Positions 48,663 to 61,000 of a stretch of DNA of 64,000 nucleotides are shown one piece after another. Under the pieces are notes generated by a model, which had not been told where the DNA came from, did no database searches, and saw nothing but the letters and a program-made list of their open reading frames with translations. The translations under genes were made by a program, and so were the position numbers. Source of the DNA: Irpex lacteus (taxonomy: Eukaryota; Basidiomycota; Agaricomycetes; Polyporales; Irpicaceae); NCBI GenBank assembly GCA_001986395.2, contig MQVO02000016.1, positions 62,001-126,000 on the forward strand, given 5' to 3'. How positions within the stretch are numbered: position 1 is the stretch's first letter; the number at the start of each line of letters is the position of its first letter.

Positions 48663-50880
48663 CTAGTCTATAGACGAATCTTCTATGACCTTGCGGGCCA
48701 TATCATCACGAGGACAGATACTACATAAGAATGGATCGATATGACTGCATGATACTACTTGTTAGCCAAGATTTCACAAAGCCTGGAACATATACTCACA
48801 TTGTAATTGCGGTGGAGATATTCACTTTTGGCTCAATCTCATGGCCGTGAGCATCTCTAGCAGGAGAGATAGTCAAGGTCGCAAGTATTCTGGCCAGCGC
48901 GATCCAAACCGATCCTTCTGCAAGATGCCGTCCGGCACAGATCCTACGTGGAAAGTCGTTTCAACTCTTAGCAGACTTCGAAGGACTTGACATCTATACT
49001 ACGAACCTGCGGCCCCAGCCGTAAACTGCGCCAACAGGGAAAGTTTCTCCGTCACCTTCAGGTTTGGGTAGGAAGCGTTCCGGGCGGAATAGTCGCGGTT
49101 GTTTGAATTTGGTTTCATCCCAGGTGATACTCCTGTATCGTAATCAGTGTAAAGTCTGAGGATATGTCAAAAAGAAGCATGCATACCTCGCGTTAGCAAT
49201 GACAGTAGCACCCTTCGGGATGTGCATTCCGTTGTATTCGTCGTCGACCATAAGCTGATGGGGCAGTCCAAGGGGCACTACGGGGTGCCATCTATAACCA
49301 ATATAGTTAGTATCAACGCCAGTGCAGGATTTGCAGAAACAGAGTTCCGATAGGCGCACCTAAGGGTCTCATACATCACACATTGGAGGTACGGCAGCGA
49401 CTCCCGATCAGAGAAATCGGGAAGACGGCCTCGTCCTACCACTCTGTCGAGTTCTTCCTGTGCCTTTCGCTGCACTTCTGGATGGAGTAGCATACATGCA
49501 ATAAACATTGTCACGGAATGCCACGTCTACGGACGGTCAGTAATATTCCGATAGCGATTGGCCATGGAGTTTACCGTATCGTATCCCGCTAGTATCACAC
49601 TTAGCGGACCGTAGTATGGTAGACGTTAAACGATTTAGCGTACCTGCAAAAATCATGCCTGCAGCGAAGGCAAGAGCACGATGGTCGTCTGGACCGCACT
49701 CCCCTCGGTAAATTGCTTCAAGCTGTTTTGAAGTAAAAGACGGCCGTGCAACACCGGAATTCTGGTAAGTGTGATCAGTAGGTTGGCCTGAGACATGTAG
49801 TTCCTGTTTGCGATACCATTTCGTCCTTGACTCTTTGGTAATTCCCAAATACTATTTCATCCATGTACGGCTTCGACTCTGGTGGGACATAATGAGATGA
49901 AAGTCTTGCGCGTCTCAAACGCTCTCGGCTTACCTCTCATTGTCTTTCGGAACCAGCCGCCAGGTGCCCATTCAGGCCAATAACGAACTAATAAGGCATG
50001 AGATAGGGTACTTCCCCATACATTATCAAGAGACAATAGTCAAGACTTACATATAGGATTGAGATCCAACAAACTCGGAGTGCCACCAGCAAGCGATAAT
50101 TTCGCATACCCCTCTCCAATTTCGAAGAATTCATCGTCAAACGATTCAATACGGTGACCATACCCGAGCTCTGCAACAATTCCTCCCGAAAAGCTAAACT
50201 GGTACGTCAATACCGCACAACGGTCTAGAAATACCGCCAAATACGCACCGCTGTACATGTCTATCGAAATCCTCGGGCGCATCCGTGAGGCTCTTGATGA
50301 GGACATTCGCCGCGCGTTCTTGGATTCCCCTGTATTCTGAGACCACATTCTTACCCAAGGCATCCTGGTACATCTTACGCTGACGAGTATGGAATGGGCC
50401 GTACGCAGAGAAAATGATCGTATCCGCCCAGCCTAGACTGTATGGATAGAAGGCACATTATATAGATATTCAACCGGGTAGTGAAGATTGGATAACTCAC
50501 ACGTCATAAAACGGGAAACGGGGCCGGTCGCTATAGATTGCACTACGCCTCTCTAGCAAGTCAAGAGCAGCCTTCTCACTATTCAGGATGATCAAGGTCT
50601 TCCCTGGTAGCTTCAATGACAGTACATCTCCTATTATGCCGATAGTTACAACGATTAGTTCCGCGAGCATCCATCGAGGAATTGCAAACACACCATATTG
50701 CTTGGACCACTCGTGAAACGTTTCTGCTCTGGTTTCCGGGTCGGGGATGATTCGAAGGTGGCCAAGGAGAGGGTCTGCAGGAGGACCTGGCGGAAGAGGT
50801 AGATTTGACCGCTTCCTAGTGACGAGACGGGCGGCGAGTGCGAAAAAGACTATGCAACTGACAACGGTGACGGTAGTCAT
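48663..50880 (-). CDS. Cytochrome P450 monooxygenase 2
   Basis: Start [19 protein letters not shown] (anchor), then [17 protein letters not shown]. The I-helix reads AGYDT-T across two introns. The K-helix ExxR lies in CVMYETLR. The PERF motif is [12 protein letters not shown], and the haem-binding block is VYGWGRR, intron, [11 protein letters not shown]. The tail [20 protein letters not shown] ends at TAG 48663. Same architecture, intron pattern and strand as P450 1 (its tail also reads PRD-MARK-like), hence paralogues. Each could hydroxylate a small hydrophobic compound. The adjacent MFS exporter is suggestive of detoxification or export, but no biosynthetic core gene is present. Confidence 0.88.
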
Positions 50881-52060
50881 TGTATAACTTGAGGCAAAAA
50901 AAGAGTGAGGTGATGAGTGTTCGTGCTCCTTTGGCCTTGTGTCACGGTATTTATACGCGTGTCGAACGGCGTTACAGATCAAGTAGCGACCCTGGGCTCT
51001 TGAATATCAAGAGAATCAACAAGAGGCGGCTTGGCACCGACGGTACCGACTCTGTCAATTACTGAGTCACCCTCAGTATTGTGGCCGACTTCTTCGTGTG
51101 AATTCATGCTTACCATGTACCGTTGACAAGGCGGACCGACGCAGTACGCTTTGGCAACATTCTATCACGGAGGCCATTAGTTCGGCATTGTATACATACA
51201 AACCTACTTAATGCTCGCAACGATTACCTAAGAAGTCGTGCCCGTTTCATGTAGTCATAATATCGTGCACAACGCTCCAGAGATTTCGGAGTTTGTGATC
51301 ATGAAGAGAGCCATGCTCTTTGCAAGTCAATCGTCAGACAGTTATCTGGATTCATAAGTGATGAGTTGTAAAGATCACAAAAGTACACACACGTTCAAGA
51401 ACTATGCACGAACCTACAAGTCCAGTGTTGGGCCAAGTTGGGCCAAGTTACCAGACTGCACGTGTTTTGCCTGCGCAAGGCTCGTGATTGCGGCGAGCAT
51501 GACTCGGAACCGAATGCGCGGTCTGCGAATATCAATGAATTCCACCTTGACACGTTGCTGCAAGAGCTACGCGGGCTGTATGTAGTTACGAGGAGATGGC
51601 TACCGTTTTTAGGCAACAGTCAGTTCATTGTTGTGACTAGTCTCGTTAGCGCCAGACTATGTTGTGACAAGGTTACAAGTGCTGCGGCCAGTGGCAACGG
51701 TCACGCGTCACGGTGCATTGAAGTCAAGCGGGTCGCGCTAGGCGCCCATGTCGTCCCGATTTGGGGATAACATCAAACCTTTCTTTTGCCAGTGGTCATC
51801 CGAATCATGGCCCTCCGAGCCGTAGTGGCCTCTTACTCACTGGTGGTCGAACTATTCGCCACTTACTATGCGACCGAAAATTCAAGCCCTCAAGGAACAC
51901 ACTCTCTACAGTACAGCTCACCATTCATCATTCATCATCCCCTTCAGTTGAAGGCGTTCCTCCCTCAAGTACCCGCTCTGGAATGCCTTGAGCTATGTTT
52001 GGGTGCCGATAGAGCCTGACCATCACTTTCTCGCATAACCCTGGAGCTCACAAAGTTTGA
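50881..52060. other. Intergenic; from about 51700 start of duplicated lectin upstream DNA
   Basis: 51700-52020 resembles 55140-55470 (shared GTCCCGATTTGGGG, CATTCATCATTCAT and CTCAAG(T/G)(A/T)CCCGCTCT(G/A)GAAT). The lectin duplication therefore begins here. No gene supported before that. Confidence 0.45.
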
Positions 52061-52846
52061 ATCAGTCTACTCTGTCTCGGGACGACCACTTGCTCGACCA
52101 CCTGAGTCCCCTTGACATAATACCACTACTCCGACGGAGACAGGTGGCTTGGACTCTACTCAAAGTAAGTACACAAAGTTCTCATACTGCAGCACCCCTA
52201 AACTTACACCGCGACTTCGTGACAGTCTGACCAGGGCTTCATGTCTCGGGAAGAACACTTGCTCGACCACCTGAGTTCTTTTGACATAATAGCAGTGCCT
52301 CAAAGGACCAGGTGATTCGAACTCTAAGCAAAGTAAGTACACTGAATACTTATGCTGTAATACCCTGAAGCTTATGCTGCTACCCTGTGAGAGCTCGACC
52401 GGGAGTTCACAACTTGCTCGCGTAATCCTGTCGTTCGCGAAATCTGAATCTGTCTACAGTGTCTGGGAAGACGGCTTGCTCGACCACCTGAGTGTCTTTA
52501 ACATAATACCGCTACTCCAATGGGTACAGCCTCAGGCGAGTGATTCAAACTCTAATCAAAGTAAGTATACGAGATTCTCCTACTGGAATGCCCTGAGGAT
52601 ATGCTGCGACTTTGTGAGAGTCTACTCGGGACTTTCTCATTCACCTGAGTACCTTCGATCTAGTACCGCCACGCAAGTGAAGACAGGTGGAGCGAACTAC
52701 TATCAAGTACGTACACAACACTCTCTTTCTGGAAACGCCTTGACCTTGTGCAAGGAGCATGACCAGGACTGCCTGGATATCTTCGATGTCCTAGTGGTGG
52801 GAACAGGCAGTTAAGTTCGAACTCTACTAGGAGGAAGTGTATAAAA
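52061..52846 (+). promoter_or_regulatory. Repeat-rich promoter of lectin 1
   Basis: Three good and two degenerate copies of a roughly 130 bp unit. An exact 19-mer, CTTGCTCGACCACCTGAGT, lies at 52089-52107, 52258-52276 and 52475-52493. It is followed at similar spacing by TTGACATAATA (TTAACATAATA in the third) and, about 80 bp on, by CAAAGTAAGTA. A TATAAAAG box at about 52840 lies about 95 bp before the lectin ATG. Similar units precede lectin 2. Confidence 0.65.
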
Positions 52847-52937
52847 GTTCAACACTGGGTACGAGTTTCATTCAGACTCCCCATCGCCAGATATCTCTCT
52901 TTCTCCTTCGACCTTCACCAGGAACATCAAGCAACAA

Positions 52938-53844
52938 TGGCCGCAAAACTCGAAAACGGCATCTGTACGTATCTTCGTGACTAATACCGTCTTGTTGTTA
53001 GTATGGATCGCTCACATGTTGTAGACTTCATCCAGAACGCTGGTACCGGCACGGTCTTGGACCTCAAGTATGTTTCCTAGCTGAAAGTTCCGACTTTGTC
53101 TCGGCTCTGACAACTCACACCCACTTAGTGGAGGTTCTGGCGCCAATGGTAACATATTTCTCCGCGAACACCGCCTACCGCCAATATCATATTAACTGAA
53201 ATATATGCAGGCACGAAGATTCAAGGCTTTGCGAAGCGCGAGCTCAACGACCCATGGGTCCCCGCTCAGCTCTGGATCATCACCAAGATCGACAACAGCG
53301 ACTCCTACACTGTGGAAAACGCAAACGGCCGCACGTACGTGGACCTTACCAATGGTAAGTCTACAGGTCTTGCATGAACATCATGTTTTCATCCTCGTTC
53401 TAATATACTTGTTAGGTCTCGTCGCCGACAATACCCCTATTATAGGGAACCAAGGTCCCGGCGGCGCTAATCAACACTGGAAATTTATCCGCAACACCAA
53501 GAAAACGGCATATGTGTACGTTTCTATGATTATGATATTGGGTGTGACTTGTCTCACTGTGAACGTGCGCACAACCTCCAAAGTATCCAGAACGAAGCGT
53601 CGAAGAGTAAGCATCATCAAATTTTATTGATATACTTACAACTAACAACGAACCCTATTAAGCCTACATCGACCTCTATGGCGGGTAAGTGCCTAGAATA
53701 CATTTTGTTTGTCATAATACTCTTATCTGATTTGACTCTTGTTTATAAAGCGGTGTCCCTGACGGTACGCCTGTGAATGGATACGCTGGCAGCGGTGCCG
53801 ACACCACCAACCAAAACCAATTGTGGCAGCTCATACGTGCTTGA
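52938..53844 (+). CDS. Ricin-B-type beta-trefoil lectin 1
   Basis: Small carbohydrate-binding protein of about 150 residues with no signal peptide, as in many mushroom cytosolic defence lectins of this fold. Start MAAKLENGI, then three trefoil repeats each with a NA/NE-x-GT-x-x-DL pattern: FIQNAGTGTVLDL, VENANGRTYVDLTNG and IQNEASKTYIDLYGG. Each is followed by a QLW or QHW motif (the QxW signature): AQLWII, NQHWKFI and NQLWQLI. Eight exons, several of only about 20 nt, all with short introns. Only the lectin fold is present; there is no catalytic toxin chain. It is paralogous to 56022-56919, and its promoter carries the shared repeats. Sugar specificity cannot be read from sequence. Confidence 0.87.
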
Positions 53845-54416
53845 ACCAGAGCTCTCAATTGGCACGTCACAGAATAGCGACAGAATATTGGGTACGAGCC
53901 ATCACACGATCTGACTGCCTCGATAATATTCAATCGTGTGTCCAGATACGGCATTGAGCAAGTTCCTCTGGCTCAGTTCAAATTGCCTCTATCGACGGAA
54001 ATCTAGCCGTGTATCATTGATATAAAACCTGTTTCGACTCATGTAACTATTAGGAAATCCCATACATTGTACGAATTCGAATGGTTCAGTGTTTGATCTT
54101 TGTTGTGAAAGGGACAGAGGCACAGCTCCGACGCCCTACGATTGTGAGAATCAAAGCATGCGTCGCGGTCTGCCTGCAAGCCGTGTGCACGTTTGCCTCA
54201 GCTAATCGATTTTAATTGCATGGTGACATCGCCCGACATAGGTTTGACACTTAAATTCGTGCGACTCGTGTCCTCTAATGGTGCAAGCGAAATGTCAGAC
54301 GGTCGGTCATCTGGAGTCAATCATATTGATATCTATACTGTAACGACCACCGGATCATACAAGGTTATAACACGTAAACACACCTCCAAATTCACATCTC
54401 TTTGCGTTCCGGTTCC

Positions 54417-54507
54417 AGCTGGCCCAATATCGATAGACGTTGGCGGGCAGCTGGTCGCATAGCCGGGGAATGCCGTAGGTGGCGCAAGTGGTGTGGCGGA
54501 CGCCCGA
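54417..54507 (+). repeat. Inverted repeat, left copy
   Basis: About 90 bp (starts AGCTGGCCCAATATCGATAG) matching the reverse complement of 54873-54963 with about five differences; spacer about 365 bp. Confidence 0.8.
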
Positions 54508-54872
54508 GACCCTGACTGACTCGCTAGCGCGAGCCTGCCCGCTGTGTATCGTTTCCATATACGTGCCTTGAACTGCCGCATGGAACAGATATAAAGTATA
54601 ATAGTGATATGCATACAGCATTATTTGAATTCATTTGACGACGCAGAAGGGTAAAACAGGCTTCAAACGGAGGAGAGTTGTACATTACTACTGCCTTATT
54701 GGGAAACACTGTTAATACTCAGTAGAAAATCGACCTTCTGCCTCTAGAATGCCTGATTAATTCTATATATACCATGAAGATCTAAACCTTTCGTATCTCG
54801 TAGAGGCAAATGAGCAGGTGCAAGGAATTTTGCTGTGTACTATTGCTATCCCCCAACTGGTGTTCCGGGGCT

Positions 54873-54963
54873 CCGGGCGTTCGCCGCACCACTTGCGCCA
54901 CCCACGGCATTCCCCGGCTATGCGACCAGTTGCCCGCCAACGTCTATCGATATTGGGCCAGCT
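54873..54963 (-). repeat. Inverted repeat, right copy
   Basis: Reverse-complement partner of 54417-54507. Most differences are silent in the frame reading AFPGYATSCPPTSIDIG, hinting at a decayed coding fragment present in both orientations. Confidence 0.8.
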
Positions 54964-55470
54964 GTCAAGTTCAAGCTCAAATTGCTGTGTGCTGGGTGAC
55001 ACCCTCGCAATTGCAAGCATCGATTCCACCGAATGATCATGCCAGCATGGTCCTTGAGACAAATAGTTATTTCGTCGTGAAGGTTACTTGTGTCGACGTC
55101 GTGACATAAGTACATGTACAGCCCAGTGGGCCACTGAATGCGATCTGTTTAGTCAAGCGCCTGTGTGTCCCGATTTGGGGCGTGCATCAAAGTTTTAGCT
55201 ACTAACTTGAAGCTTCGCTTTAGGTAGTACCACTACGTTACCTGAGTGCTACTTGTCACTTCTGCGGCTGAAGCTTTGAGCTGAATACTCACCATGCCCG
55301 CACATGATACAACGCACCTCTCCTCACTCGCCTTTGTACCATTCACCGTTCACTTCCATTCATCATTCATGAACACTGGCATTTTTCAATAGCTGAAGTT
55401 CCTCAAGGTCCCGCTCTAGAATATCCTGGGCCCATGCTGGAGTACCGGGAGAACCTGACCAGCACTCACC

Positions 55471-55925
55471 CGCGTATTCCTGGAGGTCGGGAAGACCACT
55501 TGCCCATCCACCTGAGTGTCTTTGACATAATATCGCTCCTTCGACGGAGATAGATGATTTCCACCTCCATCCAAAGTAAGTACACAACATGCTTGTACCG
55601 TCATTTCCAGGGCTTATTCTGTGACTTCGTGAGAGCCCAATATTTACTGCCCCTCGGCTCGCGACGGTTGACGCTGTCCGTTTTGTCTGGGAAGCCGGCG
55701 TGCTCGACCACCGGTGTCCCTTTGACATAATACCGCCCCTCATGTGGACGCAGGTGACTGGTATTCTGACCAGGTCAGTATTCAAAACTTTTTTACTGTG
55801 ATTCTTGGAGTGTATGCTGAGAGCCTGGGCAGGACTTGCTTGACCACCTGAGTACCTTCGCTGTAATGGTGATGGAGACATACAGTTCAAACTCTACTGG
55901 CCATGAGTATATAAGGACCAATGCC
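55471..55925 (+). promoter_or_regulatory. Repeat-rich promoter of lectin 2
   Basis: Three diverged units of the same family as upstream of lectin 1: CTTGCCCATCCACCTGAGT at 55499-55517, a copy at about 55700-55718, and CTTGCTTGACCACCTGAGT at 55835-55853. The first two are followed by TTTGACATAATA. A TATATAAGG box at about 55909 lies about 110 bp before the ATG. Confidence 0.6.
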
Positions 55926-56021
55926 ACGTCTGAATTGCTACCAGGCTCTCCATTACCAGACATCTCTCTCACAAAACCTCTTTCTCTCCCCTTTCGTCCT
56001 CACAAGAAGAATCAAACGACA

Positions 56022-56919
56022 ATGGCCCCTCTCGAAGACGGAGTCTGTATGTATCGTCTAGTACCCAGCTGTGGCTAGTATTGACCACTCACGTATTGTA
56101 GACTTCATCAAAAACGTTGGTACCGGCACGGTCTTGGACCTCGAGTATGTTTACCAGTATTAGCTTGTTCTAATATTTCAACTGAGAACTTATACGCACC
56201 TAGGAAAGGCACCGCCGATAATGGTAACAATTTTCTCCGTGAACACAGCCCATCAACAAACGTGTATTGACGGAAGTTTACACAGGCACGAGGGTCATCG
56301 GCCATGCGAAGCGCGAGCTCAATGATCAATGGGTCCCCATTCAGCTTTGGGTCGTCGCGAAGACCGGCAACGGCGATTTCTACACTGTTCAGAACGCAAG
56401 GAGCCTCACGTACATGACCCTCACCGATGGTGTGTATACAGATGTTGTTATGAACCCAGCTTTCGCACTCACTCCCGTCGTTGTCGTTAGGTCTCGCCGC
56501 GAGTGGTACCCCAATCATAGGACACGAGCGTAGCGGCGACAATCAGCACTGGCAATTCACCCGTAACACCGCCAACACGGCATATGTGTACGTTTCTCTC
56601 CACATACGTCTACTTTGATATCTGTCTCACCGGTGCTATGCACTACAACCTCTACAGCATCAAGAACGAGGCGTCGGGGAGTGAGTATATTAAAAGCTTT
56701 CTTCATTGGTATTACTTATGAACTGATGATGGATACAATATCAAGCATACGTTGACCTCTACAACGGGTAGGTTCTTGGAATACGTTTATACTGCTCTTA
56801 TCTAATTTGACTTTTACTTATCAAGTGGTTTCACTGACGGTACGGCTGTGAACGGATGGCCTGGCAGCGGCGCCAGCACCACCAATACCCATCAATTGTG
56901 GGAGCTCGTACGTGCCTAG
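56022..56919 (+). CDS. Ricin-B-type beta-trefoil lectin 2
   Basis: Tandem paralogue of lectin 1 with the same eight-exon layout. Start MAPLEDGV. The trefoil repeats are FIKNVGTGTVLDLE, VQNARSLTYMTLTDG and IKNEASGTYVDLYNG, with QxW-type signatures IQLWVV, NQHWQFT and HQLWELV; it ends before TAG at 56917. A 66-nt intron (about 56429-56493) and an exon of 20 nt (about 56205-56224) are conserved in position with lectin 1. No secretion signal and no toxin catalytic domain. Likely binds glycans in the cytosol or on ingestion by grazers, by analogy with fungal ricin-B lectins; this is inference. Coding and upstream regions were duplicated together. Confidence 0.85.
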
Positions 56920-58071
56920 GCCCTGGCTCTCAAATAGCTCGCCGTGGAATAACAATGTATTGGGTATGGGTCATTACGCCATCTGATTTCCTTGACAATA
57001 TTAATATGGGCATCCAGATACGGCACCTCGGGATCGAGTTACTGAGTTGGACTCCACTCGATTGACGCTAGCGTTGTAGCAATAAGAAACGTGTTCAGGA
57101 ATAAGGCTATGTTATGTAACTACTAGGAAAGATACGTGCATTGCACGGGTGTTTAGAAGAAATCGACATTTGATGTACTACGCGAGGGACAAAAATACCA
57201 GTAAGAGCAGATAACTTGGAGCGAACGTTAGTGGTCCTCTGCTATCCCCGCATTGCGATATATAGCGTCAGATGATTCTTAGCTGGTAAGGTAAAAAAAG
57301 TCTTCTCATGCTTCACAGATGTCGATGAACTTGAAACACTGAGGACAAACTCCAGGAATTCTGACTGAGCTGAGTAAGCACTTCGTACAGCTGCTGAGTG
57401 TTACGTCACAAACGCTTCGTACTTCTTGCTCCCTGGCACCTGCGATCCGCTAAACAATCAAAACCATTACGTTACGCAGAGTCAGAACAACTCTCAATGA
57501 ACATCGGATGTTTGATCAGGGATCAGGGAGGAAGCCTTGCCGCCTTATGGGTGCACGTCATATTTGACCGCAATTGACCGCAATGATCACTGAGCTGCGC
57601 AAGTCCCCACTCAAGTCCAGCCCCCTTGAGTGCGTCTTGAAGACAGAAAATAACCGCAGTGTCGCCGCAGGTTGTTACTAAGTAGAGGTCTTGAGGCGCA
57701 GCTGCATGGGGTAATTTCCGGGAAAATATCTTATCAAATGACAACCTCAGACATTTACCAAGTTTTCGCAATAAGAATACCAAACGTACTTACATACTAC
57801 GTTTGGACAAGAGTTCAAGCTTTCAAGAGTAACGGCCGCGTGGCCAGCATATGTGAAATTCAACTTGGCGCCCAAGTCCATTAGCACGTCACAAACGCGT
57901 GACATCACGCATCGGCGCCCAGATCTGCTACGAAAGTCGCGATCGGTGCCTGCTCATATGGTCGCTGTCGTCGTCCACAGTGTCCCCGCAGTCGGCACAG
58001 ATAATCACAAAAATCAAACATATATATATATACTTGAGGCTGCCCGTCGACGTTGCCATCAACCCGCCACG
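56920..58071. other. Intergenic, 1.15 kb
   Basis: Lectin 2 3' region and amidohydrolase promoter. A TATATATATATA run at 58020-58032 lies about 45 bp before the amidohydrolase ATG. No gene supported. Confidence 0.4.
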
Positions 58072-61000
58072 ATGTCCAAGCCACATCCGCTGGACTTGAC
58101 AGCGGACCACACAGCGAGCAGGATGTCTCGCTCGCCGAGCAAACGCACCTCGTCACTGTCGCTCCTAGGTATCTTCGTACTCTTCAACCTCTGGTACTGC
58201 TCCTCCTATTTCACCTCGTCGTCGTCTCCCCACTCGCCTCAGAACGTCGTCTCCATCCCCCTGCACGCGTCCGAGATCATCGACAAATGTCGGGTCTTGC
58301 ACACCAAGCCTGGTGTCCCCGAGGATTTCTATGACCGGAAGACGTCTGATCGGTTCCAAGAGGGTACGAAGACGGTCGTTATCAGGAACGCGACGATTTG
58401 GACTGGGAGGGTGCAAGGGCTTGAAGTCTTGAAGGGCGACTTGGTGCTGGAAGGAGGTATCATAAGGAAGGTAGGTGTTGATGAGGATTTAGCGGGATAC
58501 GTGGGAATGGAGAATGTGGAGATTGTCGATGCGCAAGGGTGAGTTCTATCAAACGAAGGAGTGCGTGAGTATAACGAGCTAATGCAGCTTCTGATCCTAC
58601 AGACGATGGGTCACCCCTGGGTATGCATTCTTCCCTCCTCCGTCAAACCAAAGACCTCACCTCGCTTATACTCAATAGAATCATCGACGTTCACTCACAT
58701 CTAGGCGACGAACCGTCGCCGGCCTTGCGAGGAGCAGAAGACGGGAATTCATACAAGGGTCCCGTCTTGCCGTGGCTACGCTCTCTAGACGCAATCAACA
58801 TGCACGACGAAGGTATGCACGTCTCATTATCCGGCGAGGCGTTATACATGCTGCTCATGATATTTCATTCTATCGTCTATTCGCATATACAGGTTACGCA
58901 TCTGCTGTTGCTGGCGGTCTCACAACAGCCCTCATCCTACCTGGCTCCGCTAACGCTATCGGTACGTGCCTCGTCTCCCATACTCGATATAAAGGACTTA
59001 CCCTAAACCCAATAACCAAGGTGGACAAGCCTTTGTTATCAAGCTCCGACCTACGAAAGAGCGTTCACCAACCTCTCTACTCCTTGAACCTCCCTTCAAC
59101 TTGAACAGATCGTACGAGAACCAAACACCCGTACGGTGGAGACATATCAAGTGAGTTTAACATTGACCGTTTTCCGCCCCGTATATCACAGCACTGATGT
59201 TCTTCAACCTTTCTTTTCAGGCATGCTTGCGGTAAGTCTATCAGAGTGTTGAATCGTGCAATATACTCACTTAGTATATCAACGGTGGCAACTCAGGCGA
59301 GAATCCATGTACGTGCTTCCAGATATCCCGATGGTACAAATTCTAATTATATCTTGCGATAATAGCTGGTGCATACCAACAAACTCGAATGGACACAGCT
59401 TGGGCGTTCCGTCAGGCGTAAGTCTTATAATTCGTGCTCTATGCTCTGAAGCCTTTGTTCATATATTCAAATAGCTACGAAACCGCTCGCAAGATCAAAG
59501 TCTCCCAAGACGACTACTGCGAAAAGGCTCTAGCAGGTGACTGGCACGCCCTCGCCGGCAAAGACTTCCCCGAGAGTCTGCAATGGGAGGCACTCGTTGA
59601 CGTCTTGCGCGGCCGCGTCAAGGTACTTCATTTTTACACTGCCCATGGCTGTAGAGTCTGCTGATATCTGATATTCATGGCCAGGTTCAAACGCATTGCT
59701 ACGAAGCAGTCGACATCGACAACTTCGTCCGCCTCTCGAACGAGTTCCAGTTCCCCGTCGCCGCGTTCCACCACGCACACGAAGCATGGCTCGTACCCGA
59801 AGTTCTCAAACGAGCCTACGGTAAGCCCTCCTCCACCTCCTCCCCTCTCACTCACAGACAATATATCTTCAAATGGCAGAACACCCACCTGCAATTGCAA
59901 TGTTCGCAGCCTTCGCCCGGTACAAACGCGAAGGCTACCGGCACTCCGAGTTCGCGCCACGTATCTTAGCAGCAAACGACATCGACGTCGTGATGAAGAG
60001 CGACCATTCTGCGATTGTGTCAAGGTACCTTATACATGAGGCTGCGCAGGCGCATTATTGGGGGCTTGAGGAGAGTGTTGCGTTGGCTTCGGTGACGACG
60101 ACTGCTGCGAAGGTGTTGGGGCTGGATCATCGGATTGGGTATGTTAGAGCTGGTGAGTTGTCGGTTAGGTACCGGTGGAATTGATTGGTACTGTTTCTGA
60201 CTTTTTGGTGTGGTAGGTTACGACGCCGGTAAGCGGATAATGCCATGAACTCAAGTCTAGTATACGGAAGTCACTCACGGTGCCATCTAGATATTGTATT
60301 ATGGGATAGCCACCCCCTAGCCCTCGGCGCCACCCCAGTCCAAGTCTTCATCGACGGCATCCCTCAAATCTCCTCCCCCCACACCGTACCAAAGCCCGCA
60401 TCGTTGCAACGTGCACCAGTAACACCAAACTTCGACAAAGAGGCTCAACTAGCAGTCGAATACGAAGGCCTCCCACCACTCGAGCCAGGCAAGGTCAACC
60501 TCTCACGTATCGTCGTTTTCACGAACATCTCGTCCATTTTTGCGAAGGACCATACGGGGAATGTCGTCGAGAGGTTCTCGGCGTCGTCTGCTGACTCGGA
60601 GAGAGCGACGGTGGTAGTGCAGGACGGTCAAGTCCTCTGTGAACAGCTTAGCTCTTCTTCTGCCTCTTCGTGCGCTTCTTTCCTTGAAGCATCGGGAGAA
60701 CATGCACCTCGTGTTATCGACCTTAAGGGCGGGAGTTTGCAGCCTGGCCTCGTCACTGCTGGCTCGAACATTGGTCTTACACATATCCCTATGGAAGCGT
60801 CTACTTCCGATGGAGAGGTTTATAACCCTCTGGTTGGACCTACTCCTTCTATTGCGGGTGGTGACGGGTACCTCGCGAGAGCAGTAGATGGACTGCAGTT
60901 CGCTACTCGTGACGCACTGTGAGCCTCCTCTTGCCACTTCACTCTCGCTTTGTTCCTCGGCTGATCCCCTCTTGTGATAGTCTCGCATACCGCGCAGGTG

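Larger units (their letters stand above)
53845..55470. other. Spacer between lectin genes, with an inverted repeat
   Basis: Contains the inverted pair 54417-54507 / 54873-54963. From about 55140 it is the duplicated lectin upstream DNA. The open frames near 54193-54620 and 54810-55110 derive from the inverted repeat and are not supported as genes. Confidence 0.45.

Noticed and set aside
33000..51000. Secondary-metabolite gene cluster
   Set aside because: There is no terpene cyclase, polyketide synthase, NRPS or prenyltransferase, and several housekeeping-type genes are interspersed.
52374..52814. 146-codon frame across the lectin 1 promoter repeats
   Set aside because: The other repeat units have stops in the equivalent frame or shift frame; no start context and no family match. 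Kept only as an alternative explanation for the repeats.
52000..52850. CRISPR-like direct repeats
   Set aside because: Eukaryotic sequence; the units are long, irregularly spaced and degenerate, and the organism is a fungus.
54193..55115. Opposed frames ending in AGPISIDVGGQLVA
   Set aside because: The shared ending comes from the inverted repeat; the opposite-strand frame fits the substitution pattern better, and neither has a credible gene structure.
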